Of a DNA stretch of 15,819 bases, positions 1 through 7,142 are shown piece by piece (positions within the stretch are counted from its first letter, which is position 1; every line of letters starts with the position of its first letter). A program made the position numbers and the translations under genes. Where the stretch lies: NCBI GenBank assembly GCA_020445045.1, contig JAGRHI010000140.1:28681-44499 (forward strand), written 5' to 3'. The DNA is from Candidatus Competibacteraceae bacterium (GTDB lineage Bacteria > Pseudomonadota > Gammaproteobacteria > Competibacterales > Competibacteraceae). Under the pieces are notes generated by a model. It searched no databases. It was not told where the DNA came from and saw nothing but the letters and a program-made list of their open reading frames with translations.

Positions 1-142
1 GCAGGCCGAGGCTGGTTTCCAGGCCGGCGTCCGGACCGGCGATTACCCGCAGTTCGATCGCCTCGAATTTGACCCGCAACCGAGACTGGGTGGAGGCGAC
101 GATGATCTCAGTGCCATTGCTGGACGGAAGGGATGAGGACAT
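1..142 (-). CDS. Partial 5' end of a probable FHA-domain protein
   Basis: The minus strand reads open from an ATG at 142 to the left edge, giving 47 codons and the N-terminus of a protein that continues outside the window. After a short polar leader (MSSSLPSSNG) comes a basic strand, then the stretch LRVIAGPDAGLETSLGL. A 'hhVhxGPDAGhxhxLG' pattern is typical of the first beta strands of FHA (phosphothreonine-binding) domains, including those at the N-terminus of some sigma-54-type activators and type VI or serine/threonine-kinase-associated proteins. The downstream FHA core (RS...SxxH...N) is not in view, so the assignment is inferred from one motif. No strong Shine-Dalgarno precedes the ATG. 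In many gammaproteobacteria ftsY lies next to the M16 pair at this place and is divergent from it; nothing here resembles FtsY. Confidence 0.55.
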   Translation of the reverse strand, partial: MSSSLPSSNGTEIIVASTQSRLRVKFEAIELRVIAGPDAGLETSLGL

Positions 143-594
143 TGCAACCACCGGAGGAATCGTTGATGCGCTTATATTAGTTCAATCTAGGCTGTGGACA
201 ATCGACAATGCAAGATCGCGGGTGGCGATAAAGCCGCTTGAGTGACGATACGATCAATAGCGATTGGTACGCCGATACAATAACCCAACAGTCACTTAAT
301 TTTCACAATGTGTGCGATTTTACTCCAAATTCTCAGCGATTAACTAGGCGATTGGCGGACTTGACGTTGGATAGCTTGATGTCGGGAAAACCGATCGGGT
401 ATCGCCCGCCGCAAAGAGCATGGCCTGATGCGCTTGCGCAAGATCGCCGCCCTGGATGGCGCCATGGAATGATGGGCGGGCAATGACCGCAAGACGACGC
501 TCCCGATACCTGTGCGTCGCGCTGAACCCTTGCCGCCGCCGACTGCCCAATGACCGAAACCGCAATCTTGGAATCGGCCAAACCCGGAGATCTC
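143..594. other. Divergent intergenic region, no convincing gene
   Basis: These 452 bases separate the leftward FHA-type gene from the rightward M16 operon. The part from about 170 to 360 is visibly richer in A and T than the surrounding coding DNA, as expected for a promoter region. A short plus-strand frame (238-486) would need a TTG start, has no clear ribosome-binding site and resembles no family I know, so I treat it as non-coding. No terminator, tRNA or repeat was seen. A promoter for the M16 genes must lie here or in the AT-rich part, but I could not pick a pair of boxes with good spacing on the plus strand. Confidence 0.5.
174..201 (-). promoter_or_regulatory. Candidate sigma-70 promoter for the FHA-type gene
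   Basis: On the minus strand TTGTCC (plus positions 196-201) and TAATAT (174-179) are separated by 16 bases and lie about 32 bases upstream of the ATG at 142. This is the most AT-rich part of the neighbourhood. The boxes match the sigma-70 consensus only partly, so this is a suggestion based on spacing and location. Confidence 0.35.
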
Positions 595-1971
595 ATGTCG
601 CGCAGTCGAACCCTCTTCGCAGCCCTCTGGCTGTCCGTGACCCCCGCCGCCTTCGCGGCCGCGCCGGTCCACGAATTCACCCTGGACAACGGCCTGAAAA
701 TCCTGGTGCGCGAGGATCATCGCGCGCCGGTGGTGGTTTCGCAGGTTTGGTACAAGGTCGGCTCCAGCTACGAACCCAGCGACTTGACCGGCATCTCCCA
801 CCTGCTGGAACATATGATGTTCAAGGGCACGCCGACGGTGCCGGGCGGCGAGTTCTCCCGCCTGATCGCCGCCAACGGCGGAGACGAGAACGCCTTCACC
901 AGTCGCGACTACACCGCCTATTTCCAGACCCTGGAAAAGGAACGGCTGGAACTCAGCTTCCGGCTGGAAGCCGACCGGATGCGCCACCTGCTGCTCAAGC
1001 CGGAGGACGTGAACAAGGAAGCCCAGGTGGTGACCGAGGAGCGCCGGCTGCGCACCGAAGACCAACCCGAATCGTTGACCAGCGAGCGATTCCAAGCCGC
1101 CGCCTTCCTCACCAGTCCCTACCGCCACCCCATCATCGGCTGGATGCAGGACATCCAGGCCATTTCCCTGGACGATCTCAAGCATTGGTACCAGCAATGG
1201 TATGCCCCGAACAACGCCACTCTGGTGGTGGTCGGCGACGTCGACCCCAACCAGGTCCGCGCTCTGGCCCAGAAACACTTCGGGCCGCTGCCATCCAGCG
1301 AACTGACGCCGCCCAAGCCGGCGGTGGAACTACCGCAACTGGGCGAGCGCCGGATCGTGGTCAAAACCCCGGCGGAAGTACCTTACGTCCTGCTCGGCTA
1401 CAAGGCGCCGACCCTGAAAACCGCCACCGAGGAATGGGAGCCCTATGCCCTGGATGTGCTAGACGGCGTTCTCGATAGTGGCAACAGTGGCCGGATCAGC
1501 CGCCATCTGGTGCGCGGCGCCCAGATCGCCGCCGGCGCCGGCGCCGGCTACAACCCGACCTCGCGGCTGGAAGAACTGTTTCTGCTGGCCGGAAATCCCG
1601 CGCCGGGTCACACCAGCGCCGAACTGGAACAGGCCCTGCGCGCCGAAGTCGCCAAACTGCGCGAGGAGCCGGTCAGCCCCGAGGAACTGGCGCGGGTGGT
1701 CGCCCAGGCGGCCGCCTCCGATGTCTATCAGCAGGACTCGCTGTTCTACCAGGGGATGCGGCTGGGCATGCTGGAAACGGTCGGGCTGGGCTGGAACCGG
1801 CTGGACGACTACGTGCAACGCCTCCAGGCGGTCACCCCGGAACAGGTGCGAGAGGTTGCCCGCAAGTACCTGACCGACGACCGTTTGACCGTGGCCACGC
1901 TGGAACCGCTACCGCTGGACGACCACCGTCCGGCCGTGCCCAGCGCTGGGATGGATCATGCGATCCGCTAA
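595..1971 (+). CDS. M16 family zinc metalloprotease, catalytic subunit
   Basis: A 458-residue periplasmic peptidase of the pitrilysin/processing-peptidase family. The inverted zinc site HLLEH is at residues 69-73. Downstream, E142 and E149 keep the seven-residue spacing and distance seen for the two glutamates after HxxEH in pitrilysin. The start at 595 is preferred over the upstream ATG at 550: it has GGAG five bases upstream, and it opens directly into a signal peptide (basic MSRSR, hydrophobic core, AFAA cleavage site near residue 22). Two M16 halves are visible: the active N-terminal half and a C-terminal half from about 240 onward. The next gene encodes the degenerate partner, so the two likely form a heterodimer that degrades peptides in the periplasm. 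The natural substrate is unknown. It heads a co-directional group with rsmD and coaD. Confidence 0.93.
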   Translation: MSRSRTLFAALWLSVTPAAFAAAPVHEFTLDNGLKILVREDHRAPVVVSQVWYKVGSSYEPSDLTGISHLLEHMMFKGTPTVPGGEFSRLIAANGGDENAFTSRDYTAYFQTLEKERLELSFRLEADRMRHLLLKPEDVNKEAQVVTEERRLRTEDQPESLTSERFQAAAFLTSPYRHPIIGWMQDIQAISLDDLKHWYQQWYAPNNATLVVVGDVDPNQVRALAQKHFGPLPSSELTPPKPAVELPQLGERRIVVKTPAEVPYVLLGYKAPTLKTATEEWEPYALDVLDGVLDSGNSGRISRHLVRGAQIAAGAGAGYNPTSRLEELFLLAGNPAPGHTSAELEQALRAEVAKLREEPVSPEELARVVAQAAASDVYQQDSLFYQGMRLGMLETVGLGWNRLDDYVQRLQAVTPEQVREVARKYLTDDRLTVATLEPLPLDDHRPAVPSAGMDHAIR

Positions 1972-2001
1972 AAGCCTTCCAACTCCGATCCTTCTCCCAA
2001 T

Positions 2002-2026
2002 CCTCTCTCCCGAAAAGGGTGAGAGG
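2002..2026. repeat. REP-like hairpin between the two M16 genes
   Basis: CCTCTCTCCC (2002-2011) and GGGTGAGAGG (2017-2026) pair over nine base pairs with one T-T mismatch around a GAAAA loop. The pyrimidine-rich 'cctctccc / gggagagg' look resembles dispersed extragenic palindromes common in gammaproteobacterial genomes. It lies in the 75-base gap between two genes that should be co-transcribed, and no T-run follows, so it is more likely an mRNA-stabilising or REP element than a terminator. Only one copy is in the window, so repetition cannot be shown here. Confidence 0.5.
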
Positions 2027-2046
2027 CGCACAGGATTCTTCCAGCC

Positions 2047-3426
2047 ATGCCTTCTCTGAAACCGTCGCTATCGGGCTTGCTCGCCACCGCGTTGTTGTGC
2101 GTCTCCAGCCTGGCTCAGGCCATCCCCGAAATCCAGAACTGGCGCACCACCAACGGCGTGCCGGTCTACTTCATCGCCGCCCGGGAACTGCCGATGGTGG
2201 ACGCGCAAATCCTGTTCGGAGCCGGTTCGGTCCGCGACGGCGAACGACCGGGCTTGGCGAAACTGACCAATGGCTTGCTGGAGGAAGGCGCCGGCGACTG
2301 GTCGGCCGACACCATCGCCGACCGCCTGGATCAGGTGGGCGCCCGGCTGGCCACCAGTTCGCGACGCGACTTGGCTGCGGTGGCACTGCGTAGCTTGACT
2401 GATCCGCGCTACCTACAACCCGCCGTCGCAACCGTCGCCCGCCTGTTGAAGGAGCCGAGCTTCGCTCCCGACGCAGTGGAGCGGGTTCGCCAGCAAATGC
2501 TGACGGCGCTCCAGGAACGCGCCCAGTCGCCCGGTGCCATCGCCCAAGACGCTTTTTTCAAGGCGCTGTACGGCGATCATCCCTACGGTTCGCCGCCCGA
2601 TGGCACCCCGGCCAGCCTGAACGCCATCACCCGCGCCGACATTCAGGCCTTCCACCGCCGCTATTACACCGCCGCCAATGCAGTCGTCGCCATCGTCGGC
2701 GATCTCGACCGGCCCGCCGCCGAGCAACTGGCCAACGCCCTGGTTGGCGGCCTGCCCAAGGGCGAACCGGTACCGCCACCCCCGCCGGTCCTTGCCCTCG
2801 CCACCGGCCAGACCATCCGCATCCCCCATCCTTCCAGCCAGAGCCATATCCTCATCGGCCAGCTCGGGGTCAGCCGCGCCGATCCGGACTACTACGCGCT
2901 CTATCTGGGCAACCACGTGCTGGGCGGTAACGGCCTGGTCTCGCAACTGTCCCAGGAAATCCGCGAACAGCGCGGACTGGCCTACGGCGCCTACAGCGCT
3001 TTTTCGCCGATGCGGCAAACCGGCCCCTTCCTGATCAATCTGCAAACCCGCAACGATCAGGCGGACACCGCGCTCCAGGTGGCGCAAACCACCCTGCGCC
3101 AGTTCAGCGCCGACGGTCCCGATCCCCAGCTGTTGGAGGAAGCCCGCCGGAACATCACCGGCGGCTTCGCGCTCAATCTTGCCGGTAACGGCAAACTGGT
3201 CAATTATCTGGGACTGATCGCGTTCCACGGTCTACCGCTGGATTATCTGCAAACCTTCATCGACACCATGAACGGCATCAGCCTGGAGCAGGTCAAGACC
3301 GCTTGGCAACGGCATATCCAACCCGACCGGCAAATCGTGGTGATCGTCGGCGGTGGTCAAAACACACCGACCCCGTCGAACCCAACCGGCGCCTCTCCAT
3401 CACCGACGCCACCAGACCGCTCATGA
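2047..3426 (+). CDS. M16 family peptidase-like protein, non-catalytic partner
   Basis: 459 residues with a signal peptide (basic start, hydrophobic core, cleavage after LAQA near residue 25). The fold is M16, but where the catalytic partner reads HLLEH this protein has KLTNG (residues 72-76), so it cannot bind zinc the usual way. In the second half, the R309-G-L-A-Y sequence with Y313 and Y316 ('EQRGLAYGAYS') matches the conserved Arg/Tyr element that M16 partner domains contribute to substrate binding. The C-terminus is a low-complexity Pro/Ser/Thr tail. Bacterial M16 proteins are known to work as active/inactive pairs, and the adjacent catalytic gene fits that. Its stop codon overlaps the rsmD start (ATGA at 3423-3426), which indicates translational coupling. 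Confidence 0.92.
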   Translation: MPSLKPSLSGLLATALLCVSSLAQAIPEIQNWRTTNGVPVYFIAARELPMVDAQILFGAGSVRDGERPGLAKLTNGLLEEGAGDWSADTIADRLDQVGARLATSSRRDLAAVALRSLTDPRYLQPAVATVARLLKEPSFAPDAVERVRQQMLTALQERAQSPGAIAQDAFFKALYGDHPYGSPPDGTPASLNAITRADIQAFHRRYYTAANAVVAIVGDLDRPAAEQLANALVGGLPKGEPVPPPPPVLALATGQTIRIPHPSSQSHILIGQLGVSRADPDYYALYLGNHVLGGNGLVSQLSQEIREQRGLAYGAYSAFSPMRQTGPFLINLQTRNDQADTALQVAQTTLRQFSADGPDPQLLEEARRNITGGFALNLAGNGKLVNYLGLIAFHGLPLDYLQTFIDTMNGISLEQVKTAWQRHIQPDRQIVVIVGGGQNTPTPSNPTGASPSPTPPDRS

Positions 3427-4034
3427 GCCAGCGCGGCGGTCACGCCAACCAGTTGCGCGTCATTGGCGGGCAATGGCGCGGCCGGCGATTGACCTTCCCG
3501 GATCTTCCTGGCCTGCGCCCGACCCCGGACCGGGTACGGGAAACCTTGTTCAACTGGCTGGCGCCGATCCTGCCCGGCGCCCGCTGCCTGGATCTGTTCG
3601 CCGGCAGCGGCGCGCTCGGCATCGAGGCGCTGTCGCGCGGCGCGGCCGAAGTGGTGTTCGTCGAACGCCATCCGCGCGCGGTTCGCGCCCTACGAGGTCA
3701 TCTCGACCAGTTGCGTGCCCAGCACGCGCGCGTCGAGCAGGCCGATGCCCTGGCCTGGCTACGCCAGCCGGGAACGCCGTTCGAGATCGCGTTGCTCGAC
3801 CCGCCGTTCGGACAGGGTCTGCTGGAACCCAGTTGCGCGGCCTTGGAAGCGGGCGGCTGGCTGACGACCAGCGCCTGGATCTATCTGGAAGCCGAGGCGG
3901 AAGCGGGAACGCTCGATTTGCCAGCGTGCTGGATGCCCTACCGGGAAAAAACCGCCGGCGCGGTAACTTACCGGCTGGCGCGACGGGAAGCACCGATCTC
4001 GTCCGGTTGCCTTGCCGCCGGGCTTTCCCGATAA
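3423..4034 (+). CDS. rsmD: 16S rRNA (guanine(966)-N(2))-methyltransferase
   Basis: 203 residues, close to the usual RsmD length. The enzyme transfers a methyl group from S-adenosylmethionine to N2 of G966 in 16S rRNA during 30S assembly. The typical RsmD N-terminus RVIGGQWRGRRL is at residues 12-23, followed by the TPDRVRETLFNWL segment. The SAM-binding loop DLFAGSGALG is at 57-66, and the catalytic DPPF motif of N2-guanine methylases is at 126-129. The ATG at 3423 overlaps the preceding stop. An in-frame ATG at 3303 would add 40 residues that lie over the upstream peptidase and do not look like RsmD. RsmD directly before CoaD is a recurring arrangement in bacteria. Confidence 0.95.
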   Translation: MSQRGGHANQLRVIGGQWRGRRLTFPDLPGLRPTPDRVRETLFNWLAPILPGARCLDLFAGSGALGIEALSRGAAEVVFVERHPRAVRALRGHLDQLRAQHARVEQADALAWLRQPGTPFEIALLDPPFGQGLLEPSCAALEAGGWLTTSAWIYLEAEAEAGTLDLPACWMPYREKTAGAVTYRLARREAPISSGCLAAGLSR

Positions 4035-4067
4035 TTCAGGCAACCTCCGCACCGCCAGGAACCGCTC

Positions 4068-4556
4068 ATGTCCGTCGTCGCCATCTATCCGGGCACTTTC
4101 GACCCCATCACCAACGGTCACGCCGATCTGATCGATCGTGGCGCGCGCATGTTCGAGCGGCTGATCGTCAGCGTCGCCGCCAATCCCAACAAGCAACCGT
4201 TGTTTTCGCTGGAGGAGCGGGTGGCACTGGTGAACGAGGTGGTATCGCACCTGCCTCACGTCGAGGTGCGCGGTTTCGACATCCTGCTGGTCAATTTTGC
4301 CAAGAGCGTCGGCGCCAACGTCATCATGCGCGGATTGCGCGCGGTATCCGATTTCGAATTCGAATTCCAATTGGCCAGCATGAACCGCCGCTTGAACCCC
4401 CAGATCGAATCCATTTTCTTGACCCCCGCCGAGCAATACGCCTTCGTCTCCTCCAGTCTGGTGCGCGAAGTCGCCAAGCTGGGCGGGAACATCGCACCGT
4501 TCGTCCACCCCAAGGTCGAGGCGGCGCTGGCGGCGAAATTCGCCTTGCGCCATTAA
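4068..4556 (+). CDS. coaD: Phosphopantetheine adenylyltransferase
   Basis: 162 residues, the normal CoaD length. The enzyme adenylylates 4'-phosphopantetheine with ATP to give dephospho-CoA, the penultimate step of coenzyme A synthesis. The nucleotidyltransferase signature TxGH is at T15-H18 (YPGTFDPITNGH). The RGLR phosphate-binding segment follows 'NVIMRGLRAVSDFEFE', and the SSSLVRE motif (from S128) contacts the ATP phosphates. AGGA at 4057-4060 gives a suitable ribosome-binding site. The gene is 33 bases behind rsmD and probably shares its transcript. Nothing looks truncated or unusual. Confidence 0.97.
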   Translation: MSVVAIYPGTFDPITNGHADLIDRGARMFERLIVSVAANPNKQPLFSLEERVALVNEVVSHLPHVEVRGFDILLVNFAKSVGANVIMRGLRAVSDFEFEFQLASMNRRLNPQIESIFLTPAEQYAFVSSSLVREVAKLGGNIAPFVHPKVEAALAAKFALRH

Positions 4557-4582
4557 TTGAGTAAAATACTCGGAAATTCAGC

Positions 4583-4639
4583 CTGACCGCTCCCGGTCGG
4601 ACGGGCTTGAGTTGCAACTTGCCGGTGCCGCGAACCGGC
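4583..4639 (+). other. Two small hairpins in the coaD-fdx gap
   Basis: GACCG/CGGTC with a four-base loop (4585-4598, extendable with a G-T pair to 4583-4600) and GCCGGT/ACCGGC with a seven-base loop (4621-4639) lie in tandem ahead of the ferredoxin start. Neither is followed by a T-run, so a classical terminator is not supported. They may attenuate or stabilise the message between coaD and the ferredoxin gene. The evidence is base complementarity only. Confidence 0.3.
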
Positions 4640-4673
4640 CGCGAATCAACAAAATAGAATCGAGGAGCCAGCC

Positions 4674-4925
4674 ATGGCACTGATGATCACCGACGAATGC
4701 ATCAACTGCGACGTGTGTGAACCCGAATGCCCGAACGAAGCCATCTATCAGGGCGAAGAGATCTACGAAATCGACCCGAACCGCTGCACCCAGTGCGTGG
4801 GCCACTTCGACACCCCGCAATGTATCGAAGTCTGTCCGGTGGATTGCATCGTCCCGGACCCGAACCACGCCGAAACCGACGAGCAACTGCAAATCAAGTA
4901 CGAGAAGCTGACCAGCGCGGCTTGA
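4674..4925 (+). CDS. fdx: Alvin-type 2[4Fe-4S] ferredoxin (YfhL/Fdx family)
   Basis: 83 residues carrying two [4Fe-4S] clusters for low-potential electron transfer in the cytoplasm. The first cluster motif is C9-C12-C15-C19 (CINCDVCEPEC). The second is C38-C41, then a nine-residue step to C50 and C54. That longer loop between the second and third Cys of the second motif, plus a C-terminal acidic/helical tail, defines the Allochromatium vinosum ('Alvin') subtype. C58 is an additional Cys. The sequence from the start through CEPECPN is almost the same as I recall for the A. vinosum protein. AGGAG at 4663-4667 fixes the start at 4674. Ferredoxin genes next to coaD are common in gammaproteobacteria. 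The physiological redox partner is unknown. Confidence 0.95.
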   Translation: MALMITDECINCDVCEPECPNEAIYQGEEIYEIDPNRCTQCVGHFDTPQCIEVCPVDCIVPDPNHAETDEQLQIKYEKLTSAA

Positions 4926-5173
4926 GAACCGGTTCCATTAGCGGCCACCCGCCCAGGTACGCGAATTCCCCAGCGCGTATGCAAAGGGACTGTGTGGGAT
5001 CGATCGATGTCAACCCGCTGACCCGATAACCGCCAAGCCCGCTCCGACACCCACCGCGTCCGGCGGGCAGCGGTGTTTCGCCCTTGATCGTGAACCCCCC
5101 GCCTCCCGATCGATTTTGCATCCGTCGCGCGCCGTGCTCCTCCTCGTCGTCGGCTATCGATCACGCGGGTGAT

Positions 5174-5201
5174 TTGGGAAAAGCCAAACGACGACTATGC
5201 T
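5174..5201 (+). promoter_or_regulatory. Candidate promoter for the SDR-M23 pair
   Basis: TTGGGA (5174-5179) and TATGCT (5196-5201) with a 16-base spacer give four of six matches to each sigma-70 box. They lie about 100 bases ahead of the SDR start, in the less GC-rich part of the gap. The call rests on box similarity only. Confidence 0.3.
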
Positions 5202-5225
5202 TTAACGGGTATCCAGCAAACTGTT

Positions 5226-5251
5226 CGAGATTCGGCCGGCGCCGGATCTCG
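5226..5251. repeat. Inverted repeat upstream of the SDR gene
   Basis: CGAGAT (5226-5231) pairs with ATCTCG (5246-5251), and inside it the 10-base perfect palindrome CCGGCGCCGG (5236-5245) can pair with itself. It lies between the candidate promoter and the start codon. It could be an operator or a leader hairpin; nothing distinguishes the two. Confidence 0.35.
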
Positions 5252-5302
5252 CGTCAAACATTCAGCGATAAGAATCCAGTGACCAAGATCGGGAGCACCA
5301 AC

Positions 5303-5962
5303 ATGGGGGAACAACGACAATCGGCAATCCGCGTCTTACTGGTGGGAGCGACTGGCTTGGTCGGAGGGCATTGTTTGACCCAATTGCTGGCGGACGACGA
5401 TATCGGCCAGGTCACGATCTTCGCTCGCCATCCGATGGAACAAGCACACCCGAAGCTCACCGTACACCTGGTGGATTTCGACCAACTGCGCGATCACGCC
5501 GGCGCCATCGAGGCTGACACCGTCCTGTGTTGCCTGGGCACCACCCACCGGGCGGCCGGCTCGCCGGAAGCGTTCGCCAAGGTCGACCACATCTACGTCG
5601 CCGAACTGGCCCGACTGGCGGCGGCGCGTGGCGTGCCCTGTTTCGTGCTGGTCTCGGCGGTCGGCGCCGACCCCAGTTCGCCGGTTTTCTACAACCGGGT
5701 CAAGGGCCGGGCCGAGGCGGCGGTCAGCGAACTGCCGTTCAAGGCCGTTCACCTGCTGCGTCCCGCGTTATTGTTGGGCGAACACCGTGAAGCCCGGCTG
5801 GTCGAAGACTGGAGCCAACGACTGGCGCCACTCTGGACGCCATTCCTGTGGGGACCCTTCAGCCGCTACCGGCCGGTGCCGGCGGAAACCGTCGCCACCA
5901 AAATGATCGAGCTGGCCAAAAGTCACCAGGAAGGCGTACACATCCACCATTTTACCCCCTGA
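5303..5962 (+). CDS. NAD(P)-binding atypical SDR, HTATIP2/TIP30-like oxidoreductase
   Basis: 219 residues. The Rossmann nucleotide-binding motif GATGLVG is at residues 15-21 after a hydrophobic strand. A DTVLCCLGTT segment follows (the fourth strand and TIP30-like 'CLGTT' signature), then an SDR-type triad candidate S118, Y130, K134 (VSA...YNRVK). The C-terminal LLRPALLLGE and a short WGPF/RYRP segment match bacterial proteins annotated as NAD-dependent epimerase/oxidoreductase of the TIP30 group. The substrate is unknown. The ATG at 5303 has GGGAG at 5291-5295 and places the glycine motif at the normal distance from the N-terminus. The M23 peptidase gene begins 12 bases after the stop, so the two probably form an operon. 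Confidence 0.85.
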   Translation: MGEQRQSAIRVLLVGATGLVGGHCLTQLLADDDIGQVTIFARHPMEQAHPKLTVHLVDFDQLRDHAGAIEADTVLCCLGTTHRAAGSPEAFAKVDHIYVAELARLAAARGVPCFVLVSAVGADPSSPVFYNRVKGRAEAAVSELPFKAVHLLRPALLLGEHREARLVEDWSQRLAPLWTPFLWGPFSRYRPVPAETVATKMIELAKSHQEGVHIHHFTP

Positions 5963-5974
5963 CCCACGATCCGC

Positions 5975-6931
5975 ATGGTTATCGCGCGAACAAGCTTTCA
6001 AGCGCCCGGTCCGATAGCGGTTGCGTTGCTGGCGGTGCTCGCCTTGTTGGAATCGCAACCGGCGCTGACCAAGAAACTCTACAAATATCAGGATGCCAAC
6101 GGTGCTTGGTCGTTCACCGACCGGCCACCCGTCACCGATATGCCGGTCGAGATCAGCCCGTTGCCGGTCCACGATCTACCGGCCAGGATCAGCATCCGCA
6201 ATCGCGGCACTCCGGAAGCGCCGGTGCTGGCGGCGATCAACGACTATTACGGCCCGGTGGAGGTGGAAATCAGCGCCAAGGAACTGAAGAACATGCGCGC
6301 CGAACCGCCGTTGCCGGTGCGCGTGGTCGTCCCGGCCCGCACGGAACTGACGGTGGTCGCGCTCAAACCAGTCGGCGTACGCTGGAGTTACGGTTACCAG
6401 GTACGGGCGGTGCTGGGCGACCCCACCGCCAAGCATCGACCCGAGCAACCCTACGCGCCACCGTTCGCGCCAGGACAACGGTTCCGCGTCGGCCAGGCGT
6501 TCGACGGCGGCTTCAGCCACCAACACCCGCAGAGCCGCTACGCGGTGGACATTGGCCTGCCGCTGGGCACTCCGGTGCGCGCCGCGCGGGCCGGAACCAT
6601 CATGGAAGTGGCCGGCGATTTCTTCGACGGTGGCACCGACCCGAAATATCAAAGCCGAGCCAACGCGGTACGCGTCCTGCACGACGACGGCACCATGGCC
6701 ATATATGCTCACTTGCATCCTGATTCGATCCAAGTGGCACCGGGGCAGCGGGTGAAACGTGGTACTTGGTTGGCCAACTCCGGCAACACCGGCTTTTCCA
6801 CCGGCCCACACTTGCACTTCGCGATCCAGCGCAATGCGGGCATGGAACTGGTCTCGATCCCGTTCGAATTCGCCGGGTCCGACGGACAAGGCATCACGCC
6901 CGTCGCCGGCATGTCGCTGACAGCATACTGA
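5975..6931 (+). CDS. DUF4124-containing M23 family metallopeptidase
   Basis: 318 residues, exported. An N-terminal hydrophobic segment (about residues 12-28) acts as signal peptide or anchor. A DUF4124 domain follows: LYKYQDANGAWSFTDRPP at 35-52, the usual 'YkW.D.nG...ysD.PP' signature. A beta-rich linker (about 70-150) precedes the LytM/M23 domain from about 165. Zinc ligand candidates are H182 or H184 with D192 (RYAVDIG), and H279-L-H281 in GPHLHFAI; YAHLH (H247) supplies the further active-site His. This suggests a functional peptidoglycan endopeptidase rather than a degenerate EnvC/NlpD-type activator, though activity is inferred. The upstream ribosome-binding site is weak, fitting translational coupling to the SDR gene 12 bases upstream. 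Confidence 0.9.
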   Translation: MVIARTSFQAPGPIAVALLAVLALLESQPALTKKLYKYQDANGAWSFTDRPPVTDMPVEISPLPVHDLPARISIRNRGTPEAPVLAAINDYYGPVEVEISAKELKNMRAEPPLPVRVVVPARTELTVVALKPVGVRWSYGYQVRAVLGDPTAKHRPEQPYAPPFAPGQRFRVGQAFDGGFSHQHPQSRYAVDIGLPLGTPVRAARAGTIMEVAGDFFDGGTDPKYQSRANAVRVLHDDGTMAIYAHLHPDSIQVAPGQRVKRGTWLANSGNTGFSTGPHLHFAIQRNAGMELVSIPFEFAGSDGQGITPVAGMSLTAY

Positions 6932-7130
6932 ACCCGCCGTTTCCGTTCGTTCGTCTCATGACCCCGATACGTTCCAGATTAGGCGGGCGCCCGTCCCGCA
7001 CCCCATTCCCAGCTTTCATCCACGCGTACTCCCATACCGGGCACGACCCTGCCTGAACTTGCTTTCGATATATCGGCCGGCAACCGGGCTTCCCGAGTTC
7101 GGGAGGCCGTTTCCGTTTGTGCAAATCCGA

Positions 7131-7136
7131 AGGAGG
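7131..7136 (+). promoter_or_regulatory. Shine-Dalgarno that sets the MscS-like start
   Basis: A perfect AGGAGG lies six bases before the ATG at 7143. It decides between this start, which opens into a signal peptide, and an in-frame upstream ATG at 7059 that would put 28 unrelated residues before that signal. Confidence 0.85.
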
Positions 7137-7142
7137 AATTCC

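Larger units (their letters stand above)
4926..5302. other. Intergenic region between fdx and the SDR gene
   Basis: These 377 bases hold no convincing gene. The frame of the downstream oxidoreductase is open back to an ATG at 5084, but the extra 73 residues are Pro/Ser/Arg-rich, lack family similarity and precede the true Rossmann start, so they are treated as leader. Visible elements are a palindrome GAACCGGTTC just after the ferredoxin stop (4926-4935), a weak promoter candidate near 5174-5201 and an inverted repeat at 5226-5251. No T-tailed terminator for fdx was found. Confidence 0.5.

Noticed and set aside
238..486. Short plus-strand frame in the left intergenic region
   Set aside because: It needs a TTG start, has no ribosome-binding site, changes composition midway and resembles no protein family.
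340..1278. Long minus-strand frame opposite the first M16 gene
   Set aside because: It is antisense to a well-supported protease, and such long antisense frames are common in GC-rich DNA. Its translation shows no motif.
3759..4553. Minus-strand frame opposite rsmD and coaD
   Set aside because: It lies antisense to two recognised enzymes with intact motifs.
4545..4567. TTGCGC / TAAAAT pair as a promoter for fdx
   Set aside because: The spacer is only 11 bases, too short for sigma-70.
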